Positions 17,588 through 26,879 of a stretch of DNA of 64,000 nt are shown in pieces. The position numbers were made by a program, and so were the translations under genes. Below the pieces are notes generated by a model. That model was not told the origin of the DNA and made no database searches. It saw nothing but the letters and a program-made list of their open reading frames with translations. Source of the DNA: JAAYJR01 sp964611525 (GTDB lineage Bacteria > Bacteroidota > Bacteroidia > Bacteroidales > Prolixibacteraceae). The stretch covers positions 1-64,000 of the forward strand of contig CAZTAL010000008.1 of NCBI GenBank assembly GCA_964611525.1, given 5' to 3'. Numbering within the stretch: the first letter of the stretch is position 1; each line of letters starts with the position of its first letter.

Positions 17588-18598
17588 CTATTTAATTATG
17601 GGCTTTAAGACAATATTACGGAAAGATACTTTACCATGATCACCCTGCAAAAAAATCGGTCCGGGCTTAAAAACATCAGCAATTATTGCTCCGCCAGTTG
17701 GGCCGTAAACAGGTTCATTATCAATAATTTTAGTCCCGTTAAGTATTACAGTCACATGACGGTCGCAAAGTGTTATATCCAATGTTTGCCATTCCCCTGA
17801 CGGTTTTTCGGCGGACACTGACGGTGTTATCCTGCTATATATAGCTCCCATATTGTGTGAATCGAGATTTTTACCATATGAATCCAATACCTGCACTTCA
17901 TACATACCTCGTAAATATATTCCGCTGTTACTTCCTTCCGGAACATTTACGTCAATAGTCAGATTAAAATCGTAAAACTCCTGATTTGTACGCAGATTTC
18001 CATAATGAATATGCTTTTCTCCTTTCTGAACGGGATTATTAACCAACACTCCGTTAACTACTTCAAATCCGTTAACCCTTTCAGGGTGAACAAGGCTCCA
18101 GTTTTTAATATCTTTCCCGTTAAACAGCTTTACTGGACTTCCATATTTAACTTTGGAAAGATCAGGCGCCGGAGATGGATCAGGGAGCTTCCATCCGGCA
18201 AACTTAGTTTTAGATACCGATAGGCCATTAGGTGAAGGAGCTGTCATTACTCCCTGTAGATGATTTCCATCTCGTTGAAATTCATATAGTTGTGTGACAA
18301 CATGTTTCCGCTCTTCACCGTTATTTTTTTTCTTGACGATCTCCCTGGTGCGCGTCGCTACCATATTTTTGCTGTCGATAAAGTAAACATGGGACACGGG
18401 AAGTACACTTCCGCCCCTCCATAAAAGATCGGCATCAACAAAGCCATCATCATCGTGGATTCCTATCCATCCGACTGCCCCACCTTCTATGTCAAGTGTC
18501 CACATGCCCATAAATTTCCCTGCAGGATTCTGAGCCTTACCATCTGTTACAGTCATCATTATGACTATAGAAATTAATAATACAGTAAATTTTTTCAT
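17588..18598 (-). CDS. Exported DUF1080 (3-keto-disaccharide hydrolase-like) protein
   Basis: The Met at 18598 starts a signal peptide (MKKFTVLLISIVIMMTVTDG, cleaved near KAQ); 20 upstream codons in the open frame look spurious. The 336-residue protein has an N-terminal lipocalin-like part (MWTLDIEGGAVGWIGIHDDD) and a C-terminal DUF1080 jelly-roll with the usual VKLFNGKDIKNWSL, NSGIYLRGMYEVQVLDSYG and GPIFLQGDHGKVSFRNI motifs. DUF1080 proteins include 3-keto-glycoside hydrolases in Bacteroidota, which act after oxidoreductases that make 3-keto sugars. It heads the minus-strand set with the M20 enzyme, LacI, NagA-like and Nramp-like genes. Bases 18599-18876 hold no gene. Confidence 0.8.
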   Translation of the reverse strand: MKKFTVLLISIVIMMTVTDGKAQNPAGKFMGMWTLDIEGGAVGWIGIHDDDGFVDADLLWRGGSVLPVSHVYFIDSKNMVATRTREIVKKKNNGEERKHVVTQLYEFQRDGNHLQGVMTAPSPNGLSVSKTKFAGWKLPDPSPAPDLSKVKYGSPVKLFNGKDIKNWSLVHPERVNGFEVVNGVLVNNPVQKGEKHIHYGNLRTNQEFYDFNLTIDVNVPEGSNSGIYLRGMYEVQVLDSYGKNLDSHNMGAIYSRITPSVSAEKPSGEWQTLDITLCDRHVTVILNGTKIIDNEPVYGPTGGAIIADVFKPGPIFLQGDHGKVSFRNIVLKPIIK

Positions 18599-18876
18599 GT
18601 GTTTTGAATTTTTAATTATTTGTAAATTTTTAATGATGTAAATTTTTGCCCTGATCATTCTAATATAATTTAATTAAAATAAATTACCAATAAGTTATAT
18701 GAAGGGATTCCAATCCTTAAAACTCAATTTATTCTTTTTCAATAGCTGAAAAAAAGTAATAATAAAAACACTCCTGAAAAAAAAGTAAACTCAAAAGTCA
18801 TCAGTGAATAAAAAATCTTACGTATTTTTACCTCTGACGATTATTTTTTATACGAATATAATAAAAAGAGCGAAAA

Positions 18877-21381
18877 ATGAATCGCGAAAAGGCATTAAAA
18901 AAGATCACGGAGCTCCGGGAATTCCTTGAAGAACATAATTACCGTTATTATGTGCTGGCAGAACCGGCAATCAGCGATTATGATTTTGATATGAAAATGC
19001 GGGAACTGGAACAACTCGAGGCCGAATATCCTGAATTTATTGATCCTAATTCCCCAACACAACGAGTGGGCAGCGATCTGACAAAAACTTTTGAACAGGT
19101 CTACCACCGCAATAGTATGCTTTCTCTTTCCAATGCTTATTCTGAAAAAGAGCTGAGGGATTTCAATACGAGAATAAAGAAAATAACTGACGAAGATTTC
19201 AAATACGTTTGTGAGCTTAAATTCGACGGGTCATCTATAAGCCTGCTTTACGAAAACGGCAAATTATCCAGAGCTGTGACACGCGGCGATGGTGTCAAAG
19301 GCGACGATGTTACCAATAATGTCCGTACCATCAGATCTGTTCCTCTGAAATTAAGAGGCAATGATTACCCGTCAGATTTTGAGGTCAGGGGAGAGATATT
19401 AATGCCTTTCGGTGTTTTTAAGGAGCTGAATAAACAGCGGGAGGATACAGGAGAACCTCTGCTGGCTAATCCCAGAAATGCAGCTGCAGGGACTCTCAAG
19501 CTGCAAAACCCTTCTATTGTGGCTTCCAGAAAACTTGATGCATATATTTATTCTGTACTGGGGAATGATCTGCCATATGACAGTCACTATAAAAGCTTGC
19601 AAAAAGCCATGAATTGGGGATTTAAGGTATCTGAAGCTGTCAGTCAGTGTCAAGGTATAGAAGATGTTTTTGATTATATAAAAAAATGGGATTTAAAGAG
19701 ACATGAATTACCAGTGGCAACTGATGGTGTTGTTGTAAAGGTCGACTCGAAAAAGCTGCAGGAACAATTAGGATACACTGCCAAATCTCCCCGTTGGGCT
19801 ATTGCATACAAGTTCAAAGCTGAAAATGCTACTACAATTTTACAGTCTGTTTCTTTCCAGGTAGGACGAACAGGAACAGTTACACCGGTGGCAAACCTGG
19901 AGCCGGTATTAATAGCAGGAACCGTAGTAAAAAGAGCTTCCCTCCATAATGCCGATATTATTAAAAAATTGGATATGCATATGTCCGATACGGTTTTCGT
20001 AGAAAAAGGTGGTGAGATAATACCTAAAATCACTGGCGTTGATTACAAGAAGAGACTTCCCGATTCAGAACCTGTAGGGTTTATCAAAAAATGCCCGGAA
20101 TGTGGCACTCCTCTTATAAGAAATGAAGGTGAAGCAGCACATTACTGTCCCAATGAAACTGGCTGTCCCCCGCAGATCAAAGGCAAAATGGAACATTTCG
20201 TGAGTCGTGACGCTATGGATATTGAGGGACTGGGACCTGAAACGATAAATTTGCTTTATAGTAAAAACATTATTAGTAATATTCCCGATATTATCGAACT
20301 GGAAAAGGCTTCTGATGAGATAATAGGTCTTGAAACGATAAAACTACCAGACAAAAATATTATCGCGGAACATAATAAGATTCCTGCCGAAAGAGTTTTG
20401 TACTGTTTCAAAGGTGCACCTCCACTTAATATTTGCAAAGCGCTGGTTGACAATTTTTCTTCTGAAAATTTGTTTAATACTGACAGTAAAGAAATATCCG
20501 CAACCATTCAACTTGATAGAAAAAAAGCAAACGGTGTATATAGATTTCTTCATGAACACAATTTTCTTAAAGGTTTGTTCGCAGTACTCACTGAATCTGA
20601 AAAATTATTCTTCCCCTCAGATATTTTAATTCACTTGGCAGGCCTGCCAAAGGACAAGGCAGAAAAAACTGAGAGATACTATAATTATTATTATTTCATA
20701 TATAAAGCCAGACATAGTGAACTGAAATGTGTTGAGGGAATAAATAATGAAGATATTAAAAAACTTGATGATTTTTTTCACAGAAAGGACATAGACCACG
20801 CAAGACTTAACCATCTCAATAAAGTAAGCATTCAACAAAAGACTTTTAGCAATATTGTGAGATCGATAAATAAATGTAAGGAGGCTCCTTTCGAAAAAGT
20901 ACTTTATAGTTTGGGGATCAGATATATAGGTGAAACAACGGCAAAGATACTGGCAAGGACATTTATAAATATTGATAACCTGATTAATGCTTCATATGAT
21001 GATCTTGTCGCCGTGGATGGTATAGGTGATAAAATTGCAGGTAGCATAGTAGATTTTTTCAGTGATGAAAAAAATCTCCGGCTCATAGAAAAACTGAAAG
21101 AGGAAGGACTCAATTTCGAGATAGGTGAAAATAAAATGGACACAGAAAAAAATCTTGAGGGTCTCACTTTTGTTGTAACCGGTAACTTCGGCTCAAGTGA
21201 TATCAGGGAAAAACTGAAACTGAAAATTGAAGAACTTGGCGGGAAGGTAGTTTCAGGTGTATCGAAAAATGTTGATTATATCGTAGCAGGAGAAAATCCG
21301 GGACCAAAAAAAATAAAAAAAGCTGAGGGTTTTAACATTAAAATACTCAGCAAAAAAGAGTTTGATCAAATGGCTTTATGA
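18877..21381 (+). CDS. ligA: NAD+-dependent DNA ligase with an insertion in the HhH domain
   Basis: LigA seals nicks during replication and repair. Present are an adenylation domain with catalytic Lys115 in CELKFDGSS, VTRGDGVKGDDVT and NPRNAAAGTLK, an OB fold, a four-Cys zinc site (Cys406, 409, 424, 430), a helix-hairpin-helix region and a BRCT domain (about 757-834). The protein has 834 residues, against about 670 for typical LigA. The excess lies at about 480-645 (bases 20314-20811). Inside it, 503-560 (PAERVLYCF onward) and 584-645 (IHLAGLPKD to GINNEDIKKLDDFF) resemble the normal HhH unit at 670-744 (PFEKVLYSLGIRYIGE to GIGDKIAGSIVDFF). The insertion looks like degenerate duplicates of that unit. 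The frame is open throughout and the catalytic parts are intact, so it is probably functional. The ATG at 18877 gives the normal N-terminus. Confidence 0.95.
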   Translation: MNREKALKKITELREFLEEHNYRYYVLAEPAISDYDFDMKMRELEQLEAEYPEFIDPNSPTQRVGSDLTKTFEQVYHRNSMLSLSNAYSEKELRDFNTRIKKITDEDFKYVCELKFDGSSISLLYENGKLSRAVTRGDGVKGDDVTNNVRTIRSVPLKLRGNDYPSDFEVRGEILMPFGVFKELNKQREDTGEPLLANPRNAAAGTLKLQNPSIVASRKLDAYIYSVLGNDLPYDSHYKSLQKAMNWGFKVSEAVSQCQGIEDVFDYIKKWDLKRHELPVATDGVVVKVDSKKLQEQLGYTAKSPRWAIAYKFKAENATTILQSVSFQVGRTGTVTPVANLEPVLIAGTVVKRASLHNADIIKKLDMHMSDTVFVEKGGEIIPKITGVDYKKRLPDSEPVGFIKKCPECGTPLIRNEGEAAHYCPNETGCPPQIKGKMEHFVSRDAMDIEGLGPETINLLYSKNIISNIPDIIELEKASDEIIGLETIKLPDKNIIAEHNKIPAERVLYCFKGAPPLNICKALVDNFSSENLFNTDSKEISATIQLDRKKANGVYRFLHEHNFLKGLFAVLTESEKLFFPSDILIHLAGLPKDKAEKTERYYNYYYFIYKARHSELKCVEGINNEDIKKLDDFFHRKDIDHARLNHLNKVSIQQKTFSNIVRSINKCKEAPFEKVLYSLGIRYIGETTAKILARTFINIDNLINASYDDLVAVDGIGDKIAGSIVDFFSDEKNLRLIEKLKEEGLNFEIGENKMDTEKNLEGLTFVVTGNFGSSDIREKLKLKIEELGGKVVSGVSKNVDYIVAGENPGPKKIKKAEGFNIKILSKKEFDQMAL

Positions 21382-21408
21382 CAAAATCCTGCTAATTGAC
21401 AATATCTC

Positions 21409-22416
21409 CTATAAACTATTGCGCACAATGAGTTTCGAAGGATTTCTGACTTTATCCGACCTATTATACATCAACATATCCCCTAATGTTATCCCCATCT
21501 GTGTGAAATCGGTCGAAATGGTGGTAATCCCTCCCGCCAACATCTGTTTAAGCAATGTATCATTAAACGAGACAATACCAAACTTCTTACCTAACTTATA
21601 TTTATATTCTTTGATAATTTTTAATAAATGAACAAGATCACGATCCGATATTAGAAACCACGCCTCATAAAGACCGGGACGGGCACTGTCCAGATTTTTC
21701 AATGTCTCGAAATTGTAATTATTTTCCCTGCAAAACCGTTCGAAGCCATTTACCCTTTCAACAGGTTCTTTTCCGCCCGGATTTACAAAAACCAGCTTCC
21801 GGTATTTTTTTATAAGAGAGATACCATCATTAAGTGCATCATAAACATCCTGCTCGAAATCCTGAAATACTGCAGGGAACTCATTCAGATCAGGCTTCAG
21901 TCTGTCGACAATAAAAACCTTGCCACGTGGCAGCTTATTCAAAAGTCCACACGTATTATTGAAATTGGCAGGCATTATAATATAAGAAGTGTAATAACCG
22001 ATACTTTCTAAAATCAGGTTCTTAAATACTTTATAATTAAAATGATGAAAAAAAATTTCAAAACTTGCTTTTTCTTTAATAGTGTTTACAAGTGAATTAT
22101 AAAGATCTTCCTTAAAAGAATTTAATTCATCAAACATCACGAATACCTTTTCCTCAGGATGGATATCAGTAGATGCTATATAATAACCCTTACCTGGCTG
22201 GCTGAGAATTATCCCCCTGGCTTTTAATGTATTAAAAGCGAACATCACGGTATCACGGCTCACCTTGTATCTGCCGCAGATTTGATTTATGGAAGGCATT
22301 TTTTCCCCTTTCCTTACAACTCCCCTCACAATTGCACTGCTAACAGAATCAATTATCTGCCTGTACTTGGGTTTAGCCGATTTAGTATCTATACTAATGA
22401 TTTGTTTTATCATCAA
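21409..22416 (-). CDS. GntR family regulator with LacI-type sensor domain
   Basis: The 335-residue protein starts with a GntR winged helix (PKYRQIIDSVSSAIVRG, GEKMPSINQICGRYKVSRDT, GKGYYIAST). A periplasmic-binding-protein-like sensor follows (about 90-335), with KVFIVDRLKPD, VNPGGKEPVERVNGFERFC and the terminal GITTISTDFTQMG. This architecture in Bacteroidota is used by sugar regulators such as those for arabinose or fucose. It converges on ligA with only 27 bp between stop codons. The neighbouring repeat-rich region hides its targets. A -7-like box on the minus strand (CAAAAATA at 22431-22438) lies just upstream of the start. Regulator class is firm; ligand unknown. Confidence 0.85.
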   Translation of the reverse strand: MMIKQIISIDTKSAKPKYRQIIDSVSSAIVRGVVRKGEKMPSINQICGRYKVSRDTVMFAFNTLKARGIILSQPGKGYYIASTDIHPEEKVFVMFDELNSFKEDLYNSLVNTIKEKASFEIFFHHFNYKVFKNLILESIGYYTSYIIMPANFNNTCGLLNKLPRGKVFIVDRLKPDLNEFPAVFQDFEQDVYDALNDGISLIKKYRKLVFVNPGGKEPVERVNGFERFCRENNYNFETLKNLDSARPGLYEAWFLISDRDLVHLLKIIKEYKYKLGKKFGIVSFNDTLLKQMLAGGITTISTDFTQMGITLGDMLMYNRSDKVRNPSKLIVRNSL

Positions 22417-22560
22417 TGTTTTCGTTTTAACAAAAATAAAAAGAATTTCTATATAATTCTATATGTTATTAAACAATACCGGTATCCACCTGTAAGACCA
22501 ATTTAAGTATCTGTTTTTATAAATGGTTATTTTATAAAAATCTCTTATTATATCTTCTTT

Positions 22561-22604
22561 TCTCAAGTTATTTTTCTTGGGGCTATATTGCCAGATAATG
22601 AAGG
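22561..22604 (-). repeat. Dispersed intergenic repeat, family 2
   Basis: The reverse complement of this 44-bp segment matches 34979-35021, sharing the core ggcaatatagccccaagaaa and taacttgaga. Similarity extends a few bases further on both sides (taattagt on one, aagaag on the other). Confidence 0.65.
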
Positions 22605-22681
22605 ACTAATTACTGAATAATAAACTAACGCAGTTCAATGTTTATAAGAATACTACGTTTTTTCAGGGCAAGCCTGAAAAA

Positions 22682-22751
22682 AAACCGCTTCGCGGGAAAT
22701 ATTGTCTGTTTTAAAACTAACATGTTGGTGAGTTTTGCGGCTTAAGCGCCT
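22682..22751 (-). repeat. Dispersed intergenic repeat, family 1, copy 2
   Basis: The reverse complement matches 10431-10498 end to end, from aggcgcttaag through aaaacagaca to ccgcgaagcggtt. It shows a central stretch of mismatches, as expected of an old dispersed element. Confidence 0.65.
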
Positions 22752-22889
22752 AAAGAGGAAGAATTCATTGCGCACAAAGGCTTAAAAGCCAATAACTATT
22801 TTTTTATTCATAAATAAGATATTATCAGAAAAAACCATTCTATAGCAAAATTTCAGGTTTTTTTATACATTTGAATCGAAAATAAATTT

Positions 22890-23057
22890 CATCCGCGTTC
22901 CATAAAATAATATTCAGATGACATCATAATGAATCATATTGATCTGCGTCTATATATTTTCAGCGTAAATCTGTTTAATCAGCGTCATCCGCGTTCCATA
23001 AAATAATATTCAGCGGGCATCATAACGTATCATATTGATCTGCGTCTATATTTTTTC
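22890..23057. repeat. Two tandem ~72-bp direct repeats
   Basis: The unit at 22890-22961 (catccgcgttccataaaata, tattcag, tgatctgcgtctata) recurs at 22986-23057 with few changes, giving a period of 96 bp. The spacer ends in tttaatcagcgt, leading into the second copy. The atctgcgt and atccgcgtt words resemble short intergenic repeats seen in many bacterial genomes. The region 22417-23080 has no gene. Confidence 0.75.
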
Positions 23058-23080
23058 AAATTATTTCAAATTACATACAA

Positions 23081-24985
23081 ATGAAAACCATAATAGAACT
23101 TTTTGAAACCGCCAATAAAAATTACCCTAATAATGTCTATCTCCGGGAGAAAAAAGATGGTAAATATCAAAATACCTCTTATAAAGAAACGAGGGAACAG
23201 GTTTTAAAACTGGCGGCAGGACTTGTTGGACTAGGATTGAAAAAAGGAGACCGAACAGGACTGATCTCCGACGGTTGTAATAAATGGATCATCAGTGAGC
23301 TGGGAATTCTTTATGCCGGTGGCGTCAATGTTCCCTTATCGATCCGGCTGCATGAAAGTGAACTTATCTTTCGTATGAAACATAGCAGCAGTAAATATAT
23401 TTTTGTTTCGGCTCCTCATTATAAAAAGGTTGAAGATATAAGGGACAAGCTTCCTGACCTGGAAAAAGTGATCTATATGGACGGTAAGGAAAATCCAGGT
23501 AAAAATGATGTCAACCTTAATGACCTAATTAGCAACGGTGAAAAATTTCTGAAAGATAATCGCGATAAGGTAGAAACAATATGGAAAAATATCCGGCCGG
23601 AAGATCTTGCAAACATAAGCTATACCTCCGGCACAACAGCCGATCCTAAGGGTATCATGCTTTCCCACCTTAACTATGCTGCTAATGTAGTACAATCGAA
23701 TACCCTGATGGAATTACATCCCGAATGGTGTACTCTGGCAATTCTTCCGTGGGACCATGCCTTTGCTCATACCTGCTGCCTGTATGCTTTTATGTATAAA
23801 GGAGCAAGTATTGCATCGGTTGAGATTGGAAAGTCTCCCCTTGAAACACTGAAAAATATTCCGAAAAATATTAAGGAAGTACAGCCTGACCTGCTAATGA
23901 GCGTGCCTGCATTTTCAAAAAAATTTAAAAGCAGCATCGAAGGAGAGATAAGAAAAAAAGGGAAAACCGTAAACGGAATTTTCAAGTTTGCACTAAAAGT
24001 AAATTATATTTATAATGGAATGGGATATAATAGGGGAAAAGGATGGAGGATCATCCTCAAACCTCTTGTCTGGCTCTTCGACAAGATTTTGTTCAAAAAA
24101 ATCCGCCAAGGCTTCGGCGGCAAGCTTAAGTTCTTCATCGGAGGTGGGGCTTTGCTTGATGTCGACCTGCAAAAATTCTTTTATGCTATAGGCATGCCAG
24201 TCTGCCAGGGGTACGGACTTACAGAATCAGCTCCGGTTATTTCTTCAAATGCTCTTCACGCCATTAAATTCGGTTCGTCGGGCAGACTTGTTAAATACCT
24301 TGATCTGAAAATACTTAGCGAAGATGGTAAGGAACTTCCGATGGGACAAACAGGTGAAATTGTAGTAAAGGGTGATAACGTTATGCTTGGTTACTGGAAA
24401 AATCCTGAAGCTACTGCTGAAACTATTAAAAACGGTTGGTTGCATACAGGGGATTTGGGATATATGGATAAAGACGGTTTTTTATATGTTTTGGGAAGGT
24501 TTAAAAGTCTGCTTATCGGAAATGACGGCGAGAAATTTAGTCCCGAGGGAATTGAAGAAGCTATCATTGAAAAATCATCCTTTATTCAGCAGATAATGCT
24601 TTACAATAACCAAAACCCGTGTACCACAGCAATGTTAGTACCGGCAATAGATGCAATAAACCGTGAGTTGAAAAAACAGGATATTGAACCTGGCAGCGAG
24701 GAAGGTAATATCGAATCTCTGAATTTAATTAACAGAGAGATAAACGAGTTCAAAAAAGGCGGAGAGTATGAAGATATGTTTCCCCCGCGCTGGTTACCAG
24801 CTACTTTTGTGGTTTTATCAGAGGCATTCACCCAGGAAAACGCATTGCAGAATGCAACCATGAAAATGGTCAGGGGAAAGATATGTAAATATTTCGGCAA
24901 AGAACTGGAATTCCTTTATACTCCCAAGGCCCGTAACATAAAGAATGAAATGAACATCACGGCCATAAGAAAATGGAATTCATAA
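23081..24985 (+). CDS. Long-chain acyl-CoA synthetase (AMP-forming)
   Basis: The enzyme activates a fatty acid with ATP and couples it to CoA. The 634-residue protein has the AMP-binding motif SYTSGTTADPKGIMLSH near residue 185, the segment GGALLDVDLQKFFYAIG, the motif QGYGLTESAPVIS, and the hinge and C-terminal motifs GWLHTGDLGYMDKDGFLYVLGRFK. Its length fits the FadD15-like group common in Bacteroidota. There are 18 bp between its stop and the next ATG, so it probably shares a transcript with the sugar kinase and the uridylyltransferase, an odd pairing. The annotation is firm; chain-length preference cannot be read. Confidence 0.9.
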   Translation: MKTIIELFETANKNYPNNVYLREKKDGKYQNTSYKETREQVLKLAAGLVGLGLKKGDRTGLISDGCNKWIISELGILYAGGVNVPLSIRLHESELIFRMKHSSSKYIFVSAPHYKKVEDIRDKLPDLEKVIYMDGKENPGKNDVNLNDLISNGEKFLKDNRDKVETIWKNIRPEDLANISYTSGTTADPKGIMLSHLNYAANVVQSNTLMELHPEWCTLAILPWDHAFAHTCCLYAFMYKGASIASVEIGKSPLETLKNIPKNIKEVQPDLLMSVPAFSKKFKSSIEGEIRKKGKTVNGIFKFALKVNYIYNGMGYNRGKGWRIILKPLVWLFDKILFKKIRQGFGGKLKFFIGGGALLDVDLQKFFYAIGMPVCQGYGLTESAPVISSNALHAIKFGSSGRLVKYLDLKILSEDGKELPMGQTGEIVVKGDNVMLGYWKNPEATAETIKNGWLHTGDLGYMDKDGFLYVLGRFKSLLIGNDGEKFSPEGIEEAIIEKSSFIQQIMLYNNQNPCTTAMLVPAIDAINRELKKQDIEPGSEEGNIESLNLINREINEFKKGGEYEDMFPPRWLPATFVVLSEAFTQENALQNATMKMVRGKICKYFGKELEFLYTPKARNIKNEMNITAIRKWNS

Positions 24986-25003
24986 AAATGACAAACCCTT
25001 AAT

Positions 25004-26005
25004 ATGATTATTGAAACTTTTTGCTACCCCAGGGCAGCAGTCATAGGAAACCCGTCGGACGGATATTTTGGCAAGACAATAGCCTTCCTGTTTTCAAACT
25101 TTCAGGCTAAAGTGCAGTTGTATCATACTCCCGAGCTGGATATACAGCCTCAGCGGCTCGATAAAACAAGGTTCCACAGTATTGATGAACTTGTGGAAAA
25201 TGTCAAATCATCAGGCTATTATGGTGGTATAAGACTGCTTAAAGCTACAATAAAAGTTTTCTACGATTACTGCCAGGTTAACAGTATCCGCCTTGATAAA
25301 CGTAACTTCACCATCCGCTATAATTCAGATATTCCGCTCCGGCTCGGTCTGGCAGGCAGCAGTGCTATTATTACTGCCTGTATGAAGGCACTGACCGTCT
25401 TTTACGGAGTGACTATCCCCGAACCCGTAATGGCTAACCTGGTGCTGAGCGTGGAGGATAAAGAGCTGGGAATTGCGGCGGGACTGCAGGACAGAGTGGT
25501 GCAGGCATACGGAAAACCAGTGTACATGGATTTCAACAAGGAGATAATGCAAAAGCAGGGTTACGGATATTATGAAATCATAGATGCTTCCCTGTTTCCT
25601 GATATGTATATTGCCTTTCATAAGAGCCTTTCTGAAGGAACGGAAGTACTGCATAATAACCTTCGTGCCCGGTTTAACATCGGAGAGAAAGAAGTATTAA
25701 AAGCAATGGAAAAATGGTCGGGTTACACTGAAAAATTCCTCGAGGCACTAAAAAAGCATGACTGTAAAATAATGCATGATCTTATAAATGCCAATTTCGA
25801 CCTCCGTGCAAGTCTGATAAAAATAACTAAAGGTAATATCGAAATGGTCAAAGCTGCACGCTCAGTTGGAGCTTCTGCTAAATTTACCGGTTCGGGAGGT
25901 GCTATAATAGGAACTTATGCAAACGAAAATATTTATCAAAAGCTGATAAAAACATTAGCAGAAAAAAATATCGAAGTAATAAAACCAAACATAGTAAATT
26001 CTTAA
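25004..26005 (+). CDS. GHMP-family sugar kinase, glucuronokinase-like
   Basis: The 333-residue protein is a GHMP kinase: an opening PRAAVIGNPSDGYFGKTI, the ATP loop DIPLRLGLAGSSAIITA near residues 109-125, and a C-terminal AKFTGSGGAIIG. These three motifs look most like plant glucuronokinase, which has a GNPSD-x-YFG start and a GLAGSSA loop and makes glucuronate-1-phosphate. Galactokinase, mevalonate kinase and heptose kinase signatures are less like it. The start codon of a UTP-sugar pyrophosphorylase follows 3 bp after the stop, which would complete a route from free uronic acid to UDP-uronic acid. This substrate assignment is inference from motifs and context; other sugars are possible. 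Confidence 0.7.
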   Translation: MIIETFCYPRAAVIGNPSDGYFGKTIAFLFSNFQAKVQLYHTPELDIQPQRLDKTRFHSIDELVENVKSSGYYGGIRLLKATIKVFYDYCQVNSIRLDKRNFTIRYNSDIPLRLGLAGSSAIITACMKALTVFYGVTIPEPVMANLVLSVEDKELGIAAGLQDRVVQAYGKPVYMDFNKEIMQKQGYGYYEIIDASLFPDMYIAFHKSLSEGTEVLHNNLRARFNIGEKEVLKAMEKWSGYTEKFLEALKKHDCKIMHDLINANFDLRASLIKITKGNIEMVKAARSVGASAKFTGSGGAIIGTYANENIYQKLIKTLAEKNIEVIKPNIVNS

Positions 26006-26008
26006 AAA

Positions 26009-26878
26009 ATGATAAAAAAAGCTGTTATACCCGCTGCAGGCTGGGGAACACGATTTTTACCCATTACAAAATCACAACCTAAGGAGATGATACCTATTGT
26101 TGATACTCCTGTTATCCAGTATGTCGTTGAAGAAGCTGTTGCCAGTGGTATTACAGATATATTGATGATAATAGGAAAAGGGAAAAGGGCTATTGAAGAA
26201 CATTTCGACAGAAGTCCTGTCCTTGAAGAATCCCTCCTGGCAAAAAAACAGTACGAGTTGTTGGAGCAGATCAAAAAAATATCAAATCTTGCTAATATTT
26301 ATTTCGTGTGGCAAAAAGAGATGAACGGACTGGGAGATGCTATTCTTTATGCACGTGACCATGTAGGCAACGAGCCGTTTGCTGTACTACTGGGAGATAC
26401 CCTTATAAGCGGAAAAGGAGATCCTATTACCAAACAACTGATAAATGTTTATGAACGTTATAAAAGCTCGGTAGTTGCCCTTGAGGAGGTGTCAATGGAA
26501 AATGTTCATCGCTACGGCATAATCAAAGGAAAACAACTGGAAAAAAATGTTATGATCGCTGAAAATTTTATCGAAAAGCCCTCTTCCGAAGAAGCTCCTT
26601 CCAACCTTGCGATAGCCAGCAGATACATTTTCACTCCCGAAATATTCAATTATTTGGAAAATACAGTCCCCGGCAAAAATAATGAGATACAACTTACCGA
26701 TGCCATGAGGGATATGGTCAAAAAATATGCTATGTACGGATTGAAGTTCAATGGCACACGCTATGATATTGGCAATAAGCTGGATTTCCTTAAAACAAAT
26801 ATAATATACGGCCTCATGAATAAAGAAGTAGGCATGGAGCTTTCCAAATGGCTCAAAGAATTTGTAAAGGAATTGTAA
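26009..26878 (+). CDS. galU: UTP-glucose-1-phosphate uridylyltransferase family
   Basis: The 289-residue protein has the GalU signature: AVIPAAGWGTRFLPITKSQP (residues 5-24) with the nucleotide-binding loop and Lys21, the segment KEMIPIVDTPVIQYVVEEA, LGDTLI for metal binding, and a late GTRYDIGNKLDFLKTN. Length and motifs match bacterial GalU, which makes UDP-glucose. Being 3 bp downstream of a glucuronokinase-like kinase, it may instead or additionally accept the 1-phosphate that kinase makes, as the promiscuous plant UDP-sugar pyrophosphorylase does. Family is firm, substrate open. Confidence 0.88.
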   Translation: MIKKAVIPAAGWGTRFLPITKSQPKEMIPIVDTPVIQYVVEEAVASGITDILMIIGKGKRAIEEHFDRSPVLEESLLAKKQYELLEQIKKISNLANIYFVWQKEMNGLGDAILYARDHVGNEPFAVLLGDTLISGKGDPITKQLINVYERYKSSVVALEEVSMENVHRYGIIKGKQLEKNVMIAENFIEKPSSEEAPSNLAIASRYIFTPEIFNYLENTVPGKNNEIQLTDAMRDMVKKYAMYGLKFNGTRYDIGNKLDFLKTNIIYGLMNKEVGMELSKWLKEFVKEL

Positions 26879-26879
26879 T

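Noticed and set aside
20314..20811. LigA insertion as an intein or as a second gene
   Set aside because: No intein end motifs or homing nuclease are visible, the frame is continuous, and the insert resembles the enzyme's own HhH unit.
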